The notes under the pieces are model-generated. The model was not told the DNA's origin and made no database searches. It saw nothing but the letters and a program-made list of their open reading frames with translations. This document shows positions 40,878 through 49,946 of a DNA stretch of 64,000 nucleotides, in pieces (position 1 is the stretch's first letter; each line of letters begins with the position of its first letter). The stretch is from Nitrospira sp. ND1 (GTDB lineage: Bacteria; Nitrospirota; Nitrospiria; Nitrospirales; Nitrospiraceae): contig NZ_FWEX01000006.1 of the NCBI RefSeq assembly GCF_900170025.1, forward strand, positions 1,449,089-1,513,088, given 5' to 3'. A program made the position numbers and the translations under genes.

Positions 40878-42137
40878 ATGAAAGATGCGCTCGCGATTCA
40901 AGACGATACAGATCCAACGGTTGCGGCTGAGGTGGACCCGGATGCCGATGACCCGGAAGCCAGCACGCTGCTGGACAGCATCGTGCAAGGCAACCAGGCC
41001 GAGACCGAAGCAGACTCCGAGGACACGGCGCCTGAGAAGCCTGTGCGCTCGGCCTCTTCGCCCTTTCTCCTGGAATCCCTCTACTTCCGTTCGTTCGGCG
41101 AACGTGCGCTGCTCGAACGGGATGAAGAGATTGCCCTGGCGAAACAACTTGATCTCGGCACACGCCAAATCCGGCAGACCCTTCAACAAGCGGTCAAAAC
41201 CGGCGGCCGCCTGAAACGAACCGACCGCGCGACCGAGTGCCTCGAAACACTCAAAACAGTGCGCCGCCTGAGCGGTCTGTCGGCCACCGTGCTCAATCAA
41301 GCCGAACGCGCACTGGAAGATCTTCAACTGGATGCCACCACCGGCGGCAGAGTTCCCGTCTCGGTCCGCAAGGAACTGGATGCGGCCTTGACGCAATTGA
41401 AATCCTCGCGCATCACCCTGGAAACGGCCAAAGACGAGCTGGTGCGCTGCAACCTTCGCCTGGTTGTGAATGTGGCCAAACATTACACCGGACGCGGCCT
41501 GACCCTGTTGGATCTGGTCCAGGAAGGCAATATCGGATTGATGAAAGCCGCTGAGCGGTACCAGCACCGGAAGGGGTTCAAGTTCAGTACCTATGCGACG
41601 TGGTGGATCCGGCAGGGCATCACCAGATCCCTGGCCGATCAGTCACGCACCATCAGGATTCCTGTGCACCAGACGGAAGCTTCGAACCGCATTCTCAGGG
41701 CCTCGCGCCGTCTCGTCCAACAGTTAGGACGACAGCCGCGCCTGGAAGAAGTGGCCTCCACCATGCGGATGCGCCCCGATCGGCTGCATGAGACCATCCA
41801 GGCCTTCCAGGAACCGGTGGCACTCGAGCATCGAGTCGGAGATGGCGGCACGGAGCTGGGCGAACTGCTACCGGACCAGCAGGCGGTCCCGCCGGACGCC
41901 CATGTGAACCGCACGGAGCTCACCCGTGAAATGGATCGCATTCTCGGCACCTTGACCCCCAGGGAGCAAACCGTCATCCGGTTACGGTTCGGGATCGGGG
42001 AAGACCAGGCGCGTACACTGGAACAGGTCGGGCAGCATCTGTCGGTCACTCGCGAACGGATTCGGCAGATCGAAGCCAAGGCCCTCAAGAAGCTCAAGAC
42101 CCCGATGGTCAAGGAGATGTTCGCGGCCATCAAATAA
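40878..42137 (+). CDS. RNA polymerase sigma-70 family factor (RpoD/RpoS-like)
   Basis: A 419-residue sigma factor with regions 1.2 to 4.2: RDEEIALAKQL, then NLRLVVNVAKHYTGRGLTLL (region 2.1-2.2), KGFKFSTYATWWIRQGITRS (2.3-2.4), and LTPREQTVIRLRFGIGED with TRERIRQIEAKALKKLK (4.2). An acidic N-terminus replaces full region 1.1, and an insert of about 90 residues separates 1.2 from 2.1. It is likely a second, primary-like (group 2) sigma factor. GAGGGG lies eight bases before the ATG. Confidence 0.88.
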   Translation: MKDALAIQDDTDPTVAAEVDPDADDPEASTLLDSIVQGNQAETEADSEDTAPEKPVRSASSPFLLESLYFRSFGERALLERDEEIALAKQLDLGTRQIRQTLQQAVKTGGRLKRTDRATECLETLKTVRRLSGLSATVLNQAERALEDLQLDATTGGRVPVSVRKELDAALTQLKSSRITLETAKDELVRCNLRLVVNVAKHYTGRGLTLLDLVQEGNIGLMKAAERYQHRKGFKFSTYATWWIRQGITRSLADQSRTIRIPVHQTEASNRILRASRRLVQQLGRQPRLEEVASTMRMRPDRLHETIQAFQEPVALEHRVGDGGTELGELLPDQQAVPPDAHVNRTELTREMDRILGTLTPREQTVIRLRFGIGEDQARTLEQVGQHLSVTRERIRQIEAKALKKLKTPMVKEMFAAIK

Positions 42138-42167
42138 CCACGACCTGTTTCATACGGCAGCGCGATG

Positions 42168-42192
42168 CGGGCGAGGGGTGACACCTCGCCCG
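42168..42192 (+). terminator. Hairpin after the sigma-factor gene
   Basis: CGGGCGAGG pairs with CCTCGCCCG over nine bases with a seven-base loop, 30 bases after the stop codon. The T-rich tail (GTGTTGTTT) is short, so termination efficiency is uncertain. Confidence 0.6.
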
Positions 42193-42265
42193 TGTTGTTT
42201 GAGCCGCGCTTTCGCCATGCATCCTATTGTGAGAGAATGCGGCAACGGAGGAACGGCTCTCCCCT

Positions 42266-43339
42266 ATGCTGACAGCCCTCTATAGTCGCAACGGCGCCCG
42301 GCCCGATCGGACACGATGGTTCGCCTGGGGCCTTTTCTCACTCTCCCTCCTCAGCCTCTGCACGCCGGCGAACGGCGCAGGCCACAATCCCAATGAATCG
42401 ACCTCGCTCACGGAACTGTCGGTACCCGCCGTCGTAGCCAAAGTCCGTCCGTCGGTCGTCACCGTGCTCACGCGTGGCATTCCCCAGGGAGGCTCCCAAC
42501 ACGGGGCCCCGCCGGGCTCCGGCTCCGGCGTGATCCTCGATGCCGGCGGGCACATCTTGACCAATAACCATCTGGTGCAGGGCGTGACCAGCGTCGTGGT
42601 GGGACTCTCGACCGGCCGGCTCACACCGGGGCGAGTCGTCGCTCGTGATTTTCTGCTCGATCTCGCCCTCGTCAGAATCACCGCTCCGGATCTGGTTCCG
42701 GCCGAATTCAGCCGGCGCGCGTCCTTCGAAATCGGTGAAACCGTGATCGCCATCGGGAACCCCCTCGCCCTGAAGGGAGGCTCCACCGTCACGGTCGGCG
42801 TCATCAGCGCACTCGATCGCTCGGTGCTCACGCCGGAGGGAGAGACCCTGTACGATCTGCTCCAAACGGATGCCGCGATCAACCCGGGGAACAGCGGCGG
42901 CCCGTTGGTTGATCGATACGGTCAGGTCGTGGGCATCAATGTCGCAATCGCTCCTTCCGCGCAGGCCATCAGTTACGCCATTGCTATGGAGGCGGTGACG
43001 CCCCATCTTCAATCCATGATGGATCGCGGCTCCGTCCTGCGGCCGGACCTCGGCCTGATACCGCTGACGATCACCCCGAGTGTCGCCGCGAGCTTCGATC
43101 TGGAGAGTGACCGGGGCATCCTCGCGCTCTCGGTGGATCCAGCCAAACCGGCTGGGCGAGCCGGATTGCAATCCGGGGATGTGGTGACCGCCATCGATAA
43201 CCATCCGCTGTACAACATCGGAGATTTCTGGCACGCCGTGAGTCGCGCAAGCGACCAGATGTCGTTTCAGATCACCACGCAAGGGAAGGCCGGCACGGGC
43301 ACCATTACTGTGTCACGTCCCGGTCCGGCTCGGCCGTAA
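42266..43339 (+). CDS. HtrA-like serine protease with PDZ domain
   Basis: A 357-residue exported protease: signal segment LFSLSLLSLCTPANGAG, a trypsin-like domain with triad His (ILTNNHLVQG; Asn-His in place of Ala-His), Asp (DFLLDLALVRI) and Ser (INPGNSGGPLVD), then one PDZ domain (GILALSVDPAKPAGRAGLQS, VVTAIDNHPLYNIGDF). It has one PDZ rather than two, like DegS, but a cleavable signal. It should guard periplasmic proteins. lipB begins three bases later. Confidence 0.9.
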   Translation: MLTALYSRNGARPDRTRWFAWGLFSLSLLSLCTPANGAGHNPNESTSLTELSVPAVVAKVRPSVVTVLTRGIPQGGSQHGAPPGSGSGVILDAGGHILTNNHLVQGVTSVVVGLSTGRLTPGRVVARDFLLDLALVRITAPDLVPAEFSRRASFEIGETVIAIGNPLALKGGSTVTVGVISALDRSVLTPEGETLYDLLQTDAAINPGNSGGPLVDRYGQVVGINVAIAPSAQAISYAIAMEAVTPHLQSMMDRGSVLRPDLGLIPLTITPSVAASFDLESDRGILALSVDPAKPAGRAGLQSGDVVTAIDNHPLYNIGDFWHAVSRASDQMSFQITTQGKAGTGTITVSRPGPARP

Positions 43340-43342
43340 CCC

Positions 43343-44170
43343 ATGAAACTCGATCTGCCCAGCCAGACGGAATCCGCGCACCCGGTCTCGAAGGTGCCTG
43401 CACAGGCTCAGCCGCCCCGAGCGGGCATCCTGATACGCTGCGAGCCCCTCCTCTACGAGATAGCCTGGAGTCTGCAGCGTGCCTGCCGGACCGAGCGTGC
43501 GGCCGACCGTTGCGAGGATCTGCTCCTGCTCCTGGAACACCCTCCCGTGTTTACCGTGGGCCGCACGACGCAAGACCAGCATTGGCCGGGAGAGAGCTGC
43601 CTGACGCAGGAATCAGGCATCCCCGTGATTCGCACGGAGCGCGGCGGGTCGATCACCTACCACGGACCGGGCCAGTTGATCGGCTATCCCGTTCTCCGCC
43701 TTTCCGATTTCTGTGCCGGACCGAAGGCCTATGTGCATCGATTGGAAGACGTAATCATCAGCACCCTGGCCGAGTGGGGCATTGCCGGACATCGCCGGGA
43801 GCGGCTGCCGGGAGTGTGGGTCCGAGGGGATGTCCCGTCGAAAATCGCCTCGATCGGCGTGCGCATTTCGCAAGGCGTCACGACGCATGGTTTCGCGCTG
43901 AATGTCTGCCTGGACCTGGCGCCGTTTTCTCACATCGTCCCCTGCGGAATTGCTGACTGCCGAGTGACGTCTATGGCGGCACTCTTAGGAGAAGCGCCCG
44001 AGATGGGCGCAGTCCAGGAAAGGCTGGCTGCCAATTTTGCTGAACGGTTTCATCTGGCCTGGGCAGAACGCATCGGGCCGGATCGGTTTTTGGCTCTGAG
44101 CGACGCCTCACCGACGATTGCTCAGGGGCCTCTCCCTCTGCGCGCTACTCACCAGCAAGGAGTTACGTGA
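43343..44170 (+). CDS. lipB: Octanoyltransferase
   Basis: A 275-residue enzyme that moves octanoyl groups from acyl carrier protein to lipoyl domains. Motifs: ERGGSITYHGPGQLIGYPVL (substrate tunnel), KIASIGVRISQGVTTHGFAL with the catalytic Lys, and IVPCGIADCRVTSM with the catalytic Cys. The first 25 residues are an unusual extension. It starts three bases after the protease gene and ends at the TGA that overlaps the glutamate dehydrogenase start (TGATG). lipA is not in the window. Confidence 0.93.
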   Translation: MKLDLPSQTESAHPVSKVPAQAQPPRAGILIRCEPLLYEIAWSLQRACRTERAADRCEDLLLLLEHPPVFTVGRTTQDQHWPGESCLTQESGIPVIRTERGGSITYHGPGQLIGYPVLRLSDFCAGPKAYVHRLEDVIISTLAEWGIAGHRRERLPGVWVRGDVPSKIASIGVRISQGVTTHGFALNVCLDLAPFSHIVPCGIADCRVTSMAALLGEAPEMGAVQERLAANFAERFHLAWAERIGPDRFLALSDASPTIAQGPLPLRATHQQGVT

Positions 44171-45426
44171 TGAACGAATTCGATACCCACACCTTTCGGC
44201 TTGCCGTTGCCCAGTTTAATGAAGCGGCAGAATCCATGCGCCTCGACACCAACCTGCGTGAGCGCTTAAAACTGCCGCAACGCTCCCTGCTGGTCAGCAT
44301 ACCGGTGAAGATGGACGACGGGCATGTGGAAGTGTTTACCGGATACCGTGTCCAGCACGATTCCGCGCGGGGCCCCTGCAAGGGCGGCATCCGGTATCAT
44401 CCGGACGTGAATCTTGGCGAGGTGGCCGCGCTGGCCATGTGGATGACCTGGAAATGTGCCGTGGCGGATCTTCCCTATGGCGGCGCGAAAGGCGGCGTGA
44501 AGGTGGATCCCAAGAAACTGTCCCGCGGGGAACTGCAACGCCTGACTCGCCGGTACGCGGCGGAAATTTTCCCGCTGATCGGCCCGGACAAAGATGTTCC
44601 GGCACCCGATGTGGGCACGGACCAGCAGGTCATGGCCTGGATTATGGATACCTACAGCCAGCAGGTCGGCTATGCCGTGCAGGGGGTCGTCACCGGCAAG
44701 CCGTTATCGATCGGCGGCAGCCTGGGCCGGGAGGAAGCGACCGGTCGCGGCGTCTCCTACGTCACACTGGAAGCCTTGCAGCACCTGAAACTGGACGTAT
44801 CCAAAGCGACCGTTGCCGTTCAGGGGTTCGGCAATGTCGGATCGAATACCGCCCTCATCATGCAACAAGCGGGCGCCCGGGTCGTGGCGGTGAGCGACGT
44901 CGGCGGCGGATTGTACAACCCGAAGGGCCTGGACATTGCCGACGTGCTCCATCGCTATCGTGACAAACATGAACCATTGCGCGAGATCAAGCTGGGCGAG
45001 TCGATTAGCAACGAAGAATTGCTGCAACTCGATTGCACGGTACTGGTTCCAGCCGCGCTCTCCGAGCAAATTACCCACGCCAATGCATCCAAGTTGCGCT
45101 GTAGAATTCTGGCGGAAGGCGCGAACGGGCCGACGACGCTGGAGGCCGATCGCATCCTGACCGACAAGGGCGTGTTTATCATTCCCGACATTCTGGCGAA
45201 CTCGGGCGGCGTGATCGTCTCCTATTTTGAATGGGTGCAGGACGTGCAGCGCTTCTTCTGGAAAGCCAAAGATATTCAAGACCGGCTGCAAGACATCATC
45301 ACCAGTGCCTTCCATCGAACCCTGCAGTTCTCGGTGGAGAAACGGACGACGATGCGCATGGCCGCGTTGATGTCGGGCATCGACAAGGTGGCCCAGGCGC
45401 ATCTCCAACGCGGGCTCTACCCTTAG
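44170..45426 (+). CDS. gdhA: Glutamate dehydrogenase
   Basis: A 418-residue Glu/Leu/Phe/Val dehydrogenase. The substrate-site motif is LPYGGAKGGVKVDPKKLS, with GPCKGGIRYHPDVN before it and VPAPDVGTDQQVMAWI after; the coenzyme domain has VAVQGFGNVGSNTA. It is of the hexameric type and links ammonia to 2-oxoglutarate in either direction. AAGGAG stands seven bases before the ATG, which overlaps the lipB stop. The NAD/NADP choice cannot be read here. Confidence 0.95.
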   Translation: MNEFDTHTFRLAVAQFNEAAESMRLDTNLRERLKLPQRSLLVSIPVKMDDGHVEVFTGYRVQHDSARGPCKGGIRYHPDVNLGEVAALAMWMTWKCAVADLPYGGAKGGVKVDPKKLSRGELQRLTRRYAAEIFPLIGPDKDVPAPDVGTDQQVMAWIMDTYSQQVGYAVQGVVTGKPLSIGGSLGREEATGRGVSYVTLEALQHLKLDVSKATVAVQGFGNVGSNTALIMQQAGARVVAVSDVGGGLYNPKGLDIADVLHRYRDKHEPLREIKLGESISNEELLQLDCTVLVPAALSEQITHANASKLRCRILAEGANGPTTLEADRILTDKGVFIIPDILANSGGVIVSYFEWVQDVQRFFWKAKDIQDRLQDIITSAFHRTLQFSVEKRTTMRMAALMSGIDKVAQAHLQRGLYP

Positions 45427-45457
45427 ACGACAGGATGCCGAAGACCTCGCTCATGCC

Positions 45458-45844
45458 ATGACACGGTACATACTCGCGGCGATCGCCGGAATCTGGATGG
45501 CCGACGGCCTCGCCTTGCTGACGGTCCCCCTGCTCGTCGTCAAAAGAGTGCAGGAGTCCCTCCTGCACAGCCCACAACTGCTCCGCTGGGAAGCCGTCGG
45601 TATCGGCCTCGGAGCCATTCTGATCCTCTGGTCTGGGCCGATTCCCTATCAGCCGCTGTGGTGGATCACCGGTGGCGCCATGATCATCAAGGGGTGCTTC
45701 CTCACATGGGGGCCCGCCGCATGGCGCACGCCGCTGCTGGATTGGTGTTTCGCCCGCGAAGCCATCGACTACCGGTTCTTCGGGCTGTGGTTGTGCATGC
45801 TTGCCGTTCTGCTGCTGCATGCGTTAGGGTTGCTCCACCGGTAA
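45458..45844 (+). CDS. Hypothetical membrane protein
   Basis: A 128-residue protein with four predicted membrane helices (ILAAIAGIWMADGLALLTVP, AVGIGLGAILILWSG, PLWWITGGAMIIKGCFLTW and FFGLWLCMLAVLLLHALGLL). No family recognised. It begins 31 bases after gdhA, and the gene after it begins 36 bases downstream, so the two small genes may belong to the lipB-gdhA transcript. Confidence 0.65.
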   Translation: MTRYILAAIAGIWMADGLALLTVPLLVVKRVQESLLHSPQLLRWEAVGIGLGAILILWSGPIPYQPLWWITGGAMIIKGCFLTWGPAAWRTPLLDWCFAREAIDYRFFGLWLCMLAVLLLHALGLLHR

Positions 45845-45880
45845 CTACGCTTACAGCGGGCCTCGATCGAGACCATCGTC

Positions 45881-46174
45881 ATGAGTCACCAAACCATCGC
45901 CTCACTCTGGGAAGAGCACAGCCGCGAGGGCTGGCCGCGTTTTTCCAGCCCGAACGAAGGACAATTGATGACGCTGGATACCGTCATCGGGGGATGTGCC
46001 GTGTTTTACCTCGACGGGCAGACGGAAATAGACAGTCAACGCATCGCGATACTCCAGGACTGCGTCGCCGACCTGGATACCTTGCTCGATGACCTGACTG
46101 AAGACAGCTTGGGCTACTTTCAACGACTCCGCCGACTCGCGGCCGCCCTCGTCCAGTTGAATCAAGCGACCTAA
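45881..46174 (+). CDS. Hypothetical protein
   Basis: A 97-residue soluble acidic protein starting MSHQTIASLWEEHSREGWPR. It has a beta-like start and two helices at the end (DCVADLDTLLDDLTED, LGYFQRLRRLAAALVQL). No family recognised. It is the last gene before a bidirectional terminator. Confidence 0.6.
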   Translation: MSHQTIASLWEEHSREGWPRFSSPNEGQLMTLDTVIGGCAVFYLDGQTEIDSQRIAILQDCVADLDTLLDDLTEDSLGYFQRLRRLAAALVQLNQAT

Positions 46175-46192
46175 CCGCGACACCGCGAGGCG

Positions 46193-46226
46193 CAGCGGGG
46201 GCCGACCGGTAGGCCTGCCCCCGCTG
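46193..46226. terminator. Bidirectional terminator hairpin
   Basis: CAGCGGGGGC (46193-46202) pairs with GCCCCCGCTG (46217-46226), a perfect ten-base stem between two converging genes. The following T-rich run is weak on either side. Confidence 0.65.
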
Positions 46227-46234
46227 TCTGTTCC

Positions 46235-46717
46235 CTACGGCACCTCGACGATATCCTTCTTCATCGGACCGAGGATCCCCAACAATTCGCTTTTCTCACC
46301 GGCCGGCACGTTAAACTTGTCGAGCGCGGCGACAAGATCCTGAACCAGGGCTCCAAAGTCCGCACTGCTGATTTGCATCCCCAGGTGCGTGCTTTTCATG
46401 TCGCGGCCATGATAGCTGCAGGGGCCACCCGTCGCGCCGCACACTTGATCGACCAGGTGCCCCTTCAACTTGGGGATGTCCGTCGTAGCAAAGCGGCTAT
46501 TAATCCGCCCATCCGCCGCCACGTTGGCCACAAATTGATCGACCACCGCCGTAATGGCAGGCTTTCCTCCCAAACGGTCATAGAGGGACTTTGTGGCCGT
46601 CGCACCGGCCGCCGGGTGTCCGGCTCCGTTCAAACTCCCGGTATCCGCGCAACCGGCCAGCACCGCCAGTGCACTGAGTACAATCGCTCCCATTCCAACA
46701 CTTTTCGATACCATCAT
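46235..46717 (-). CDS. Lipid-anchored truncated hemoglobin (group I)
   Basis: A 160-residue protein with a lipobox (VLAGCADTG) and a C-terminal group-I truncated globin domain. The family start is SLYDRLGGKPAITAVVDQFV; CGATGGPCSYHGRDM follows, and the proximal heme His is in STHLGMQIS. A membrane- or envelope-bound globin is unusual; most truncated globins are cytoplasmic. It could handle NO or oxygen at the cell envelope. AAGGGGGG stands just before the ATG at 46717. It is divergent from a LysR regulator. Confidence 0.85.
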   Translation of the reverse strand: MMVSKSVGMGAIVLSALAVLAGCADTGSLNGAGHPAAGATATKSLYDRLGGKPAITAVVDQFVANVAADGRINSRFATTDIPKLKGHLVDQVCGATGGPCSYHGRDMKSTHLGMQISSADFGALVQDLVAALDKFNVPAGEKSELLGILGPMKKDIVEVP

Positions 46718-46810
46718 CCGCCCCCCTTGTAATATGTGACCGACTGCTGGCCCTCCTCGACCCACCATGAGCCGAGGTTTTCAACCAGCCGCACCGGTTG
46801 ACCCCAGACG

Positions 46811-46874
46811 ATAGGGGAGATATGATCTATTCGTCTAATATATTGTTTTCATATGTCCTATAGCTTTCCCCTAT
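46811..46874. promoter_or_regulatory. Inverted repeats between globin and LysR genes
   Basis: ATAGGGGA (46811-46818) and TCCCCTAT (46867-46874) are exact inverted repeats, with a second pair inside them (ATATGA 46820-46825, TCATAT 46849-46854). The AT-rich centre could hold promoters in both directions. A LysR dimer pair could bind here. Confidence 0.5.
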
Positions 46875-46894
46875 AGCGAGAAGTAAAAACCATC

Positions 46895-47842
46895 ATGGAA
46901 TTGCGTCAAATTGAGTATTTCATGGCCGTGGCGGCCCACCAAAACTTCAGCCGCGCGGCGGAACATGTCCATGTCTCCCAACCTTCTTTATCGATCCAAA
47001 TCGGCGGCCTCGAAAAGGAACTGGGCACCCGCCTGTTCGACCGGCTCGGCCGGAAAGTCGTCCTGACTCAGGCCGGCGAGTTGTTTCATGTGCATGCGGA
47101 GCGGGCTTTGCGAGAGCTGGATCAGGCCGAGCAGGTGGTGCAAGAGCTGCTCGGCGCAAAACGGGGCCGCTTGGTGGTGGGCGCACTCTCAACGGTCAAC
47201 TCCTACCTCATTGCCCCGCTGGTCTCTCGGTTCAAGCAACGTTTCCCCGACATCCACCTTCAAGTGCATGCCCAGGCCTCGGCAGATGTCGTGAGTGGGC
47301 TGCTGTCCAATCGCCTCGACATCGGGATCTGCTTACTGCCGCTGACGCATCCACAACTGACGACCGTCCCGCTGTTTGAAGAACGCCTGGCCCTCGTGGC
47401 CCCGGCAGGCATGAACATCGGGAAACGTCGTGCGCGCATCCAAGACCTCGCACGGCTTCCCCTGGTCCTCATGCCGGTCGATTATTGTCTGCGCAAAATG
47501 GTTGAAGCCGAATGCGCCAAGGCGGGTGTGCATCCGCAGGTGGTGCTGGAAATGAGTTCACCCGAAGGAATCCTTCAGGCTGTAGCGGAGGGAACGGGAG
47601 CCACGATTCTTCCCGAGCTCTACGTCCGCTCGCGACTCCCCGGAATGGATCTACAGGTGATCGATCTCTACGATCCCACTCCCCGTCATGCCGTCGGCTT
47701 GGCGTATCTCACGAAGCGACACCGCGGACTGGCCGCTGAGGAGTTTGCAGCGATCTGCCACACGACGATGCGGGACCTGCAATCCGATCCCGAACAGTCC
47801 AGGCGGAACCGGCCAACAAGGCGTGCAGCAGGGCAGAAATAG
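46895..47842 (+). CDS. LysR-family transcriptional regulator
   Basis: A 315-residue regulator: winged helix-turn-helix (MELRQIEYFMAVAAHQNFSR, HVHVSQPSLSIQIGGLE), linker, then a two-lobe effector domain starting GRLVVGALSTVNSYLIAPLV. The effector end (MSSPEGILQAVAEGTGATIL) is close to the CynR/CysB-like and OxyR-type layouts. The inducer is unknown. Cysteines in the linker and effector domain (CLLPL, DYCLRK, AECAKA) could be redox-active. Likely target: the divergent lipid-anchored globin. Confidence 0.88.
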   Translation: MELRQIEYFMAVAAHQNFSRAAEHVHVSQPSLSIQIGGLEKELGTRLFDRLGRKVVLTQAGELFHVHAERALRELDQAEQVVQELLGAKRGRLVVGALSTVNSYLIAPLVSRFKQRFPDIHLQVHAQASADVVSGLLSNRLDIGICLLPLTHPQLTTVPLFEERLALVAPAGMNIGKRRARIQDLARLPLVLMPVDYCLRKMVEAECAKAGVHPQVVLEMSSPEGILQAVAEGTGATILPELYVRSRLPGMDLQVIDLYDPTPRHAVGLAYLTKRHRGLAAEEFAAICHTTMRDLQSDPEQSRRNRPTRRAAGQK

Positions 47843-48018
47843 CATCCCCTCTATCCGCTCACCTAACCGCTACCGCTCTAACTGAAAGACCGGCCGCGAC
47901 CTTGAAAGTCAGACTGCCCCTTGGATAGAATGCCATGTTCTCTGAGTCATCCCCCCGAAATCCTATACCAACTGTCAGAACGGTGTGAGTTCTGAGGATC
48001 TGTTCCAAGGAGGCCTTC

Positions 48019-48549
48019 ATGATGCAGCGCAAGTGGGCGTTCACAGCCTTAGTGGCGATGATGGGATCCCTTTACCTCGCTGCCATGGTGAGCGCCGGGC
48101 CTTATGAACTCAGCAAGGACGACTTGACCGACCCCAAGGGGATTGCGAGCCCGGACGTGTCCCTCTTCGGAATCAAGTTGGGGGATGATGAAGGAAAAGC
48201 GCTGGAGGGGCTGGTGAACGAAAAGATCCCCGGCATCAAGGCCGAACAGGAAGCGACGTTTATTTTCCTGCTTGATCAACGCAAACCGACCGGCCCGATG
48301 GCCGGGGTCCGGGTACAGGACGGAAAAGTCGATCTCATTTTCATCAACAACCGCTTTGCCTACAAAACTCGTGGGATCTTTCGCAACGTCCTCAACAGTG
48401 AGAGTCCGGATGATGTGCGCAAGTTGCTCGGCAAAGAAGATTACGGTGATGAAAACGTCATGGGCGCAATACTCGCCTATGACAAGCAGGGCTTCCAGGT
48501 CAACTATCTCGGAAAAGATGTGAACGTGGAGTTTTCGCTCCCCCACTAA
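48019..48549 (+). CDS. Exported hypothetical protein
   Basis: A 176-residue protein with a signal peptide (FTALVAMMGSLYLAAMVSAG) and a small alpha/beta mature part (SPDVSLFGIKLGDDEGKALE, ATFIFLLDQRKPTG, KVDLIFINNRFAYKT). The end LAYDKQGFQVNYLGKDVNV has a strand pattern seen in BamE-like and other periplasmic domains. No function known. AAGGAGG is five bases before the ATG. It has its own intergenic region on both sides. Confidence 0.7.
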   Translation: MMQRKWAFTALVAMMGSLYLAAMVSAGPYELSKDDLTDPKGIASPDVSLFGIKLGDDEGKALEGLVNEKIPGIKAEQEATFIFLLDQRKPTGPMAGVRVQDGKVDLIFINNRFAYKTRGIFRNVLNSESPDDVRKLLGKEDYGDENVMGAILAYDKQGFQVNYLGKDVNVEFSLPH

Positions 48550-48703
48550 GACAGCCCGGTCGGCTGTTCAGTTCCGCCGTACTTGTCCCCTCAACACCTC
48601 AAACCATGAAGACCTGTGCCCTTCTTCCGATGGGCACAACCTTGCCCCGCTTGCCACAGCAAGACTGACCGTCGCGCACCATCCCGGGAAAAACTAGACG
48701 TCG

Positions 48704-49633
48704 TTAACGGGCAAGACCAGCCCGGCTGTCACTGAGCCGCAGGCCGTAGTTGATGAGGCTCGTCGCCGTGTTCCAGCGACGCTTGGAATTGAGAATGACC
48801 AGCAGCAAGTCGCTGCCGTCTTGGGAGACTTTCGCGATGAGGCATCGGCCGGCTTTGGACGTGAAGCCCGTCTTGACGCCCTGCACTCCCGGAATACGAC
48901 CCAGGAGACGATTGGTCGTGCGCAACACGTAGGCCCGATGCTCATTGATCGGCATGATGATCTCCCGCTCTTCACGCACCAATTCCTTAAATACGGGATG
49001 GTGCAGGGCGATCTCGCTCAGTTTCGCCAGATCTTCCGCCGTCGAATAATGTTCCGGCGCATCGAAACCGCACGCGTTGCTGAAATGGGTATTGTGTAAC
49101 TGAAGCGCCGCGGCCTTGGCATTCATGAGATCGACAAACCTGGCCTCATCCCCGCCGACATGCTCACTGGCCGCCAGGCAAGCGTCATTCGCAGACACGA
49201 TCAACATGGCCTTCAACAAATCTTCCAGCCGAAAAATCTGACCGGTCCGCAAGCGCAAGTGCGTCTTGTGTGCGCGCGCGGCCTTGGGGCTGACCGTCAC
49301 CTCGTCATCCAGATGGCCATACTCCAGGATGACCAGGGCCGACATGATCTTGGTCAGACTGGCCGGCGACAACCGCTTTTCACTTTCAAATTGGTAGAGG
49401 GTGGTTCCCGTCTTGAGTTCCTTGAGCAGAATGCTATGCGCCGGAACATGCCGCCACCGGAGACTATGATTCGCTTGCTTGGCGGACGGAACCGGCCGCG
49501 GATCGAAGGGCACCGTAATGACTTCATCGTCTACGTCGCTGTCGAGGGCCAGCGCCTGACCGCTCCAGAGGCCGAACAACAGAGCCAGGATTCCGAAGGC
49601 ACCGATCGAAAGGGTTCGACGTAAACGATTCAT
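48704..49633 (-). CDS. dacA: D-alanyl-D-alanine carboxypeptidase (PBP5 type), short
   Basis: A 309-residue S11-family serine peptidase that trims peptidoglycan side chains. The SxxK motif is SPASLTKIMSALVILE (Ser92, Lys95), SxN is VSANDACLAAS, and KTG is VKTGFTSKAGRCL. The signal peptide ends near QALALD. It lacks the C-terminal domain and membrane helix of PBP5, so it is probably soluble in the periplasm. Confidence 0.93.
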   Translation of the reverse strand: MNRLRRTLSIGAFGILALLFGLWSGQALALDSDVDDEVITVPFDPRPVPSAKQANHSLRWRHVPAHSILLKELKTGTTLYQFESEKRLSPASLTKIMSALVILEYGHLDDEVTVSPKAARAHKTHLRLRTGQIFRLEDLLKAMLIVSANDACLAASEHVGGDEARFVDLMNAKAAALQLHNTHFSNACGFDAPEHYSTAEDLAKLSEIALHHPVFKELVREEREIIMPINEHRAYVLRTTNRLLGRIPGVQGVKTGFTSKAGRCLIAKVSQDGSDLLLVILNSKRRWNTATSLINYGLRLSDSRAGLAR

Positions 49634-49678
49634 GGAGAGAGTCGCACTTTCTTGTGACGCACAGACGAAGTCTGACGT

Positions 49679-49867
49679 TCACAGGGTATAGGTTTCTCGC
49701 ACCTTCGTACCACGCAGGCTACTGGAGATCACCTTATGAAAGAATCGGAGCAAATCGGCGAGATCGATCCAGAATCCACAATTCAGGCAACGGGCATAGA
49801 GACGCCGATTCATGAGCGTGTAATGCCGCTCCACCATCATGAATCCTTTGCATTTCAGGCAGTGCAT
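49679..49867 (-). CDS. Small zinc-ribbon protein
   Basis: A 62-residue protein with two CxxC pairs (MHCLKCKGFMMVER and ARCLNCGFWID) for one zinc, followed by a helix (LADLLRFFHKVISS). It is the paralogue of the protein at 3607-3759; both open M-H-x-C-x-K-C-(K/R)-G-x-M-x-x-E-R and carry CLNCG. Function unknown. It lies 45 bases upstream of dacA on the same strand, so it may be co-transcribed with it. Confidence 0.65.
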   Translation of the reverse strand: MHCLKCKGFMMVERHYTLMNRRLYARCLNCGFWIDLADLLRFFHKVISSSLRGTKVRETYTL

Positions 49868-49946
49868 CGCCCAACCCTTGCCCCTTCGAATCGGTTTCGT
49901 GGTCGGCCCAGCGCAGCTCAGGCCGATACCGACGTCGTCACTGTAT

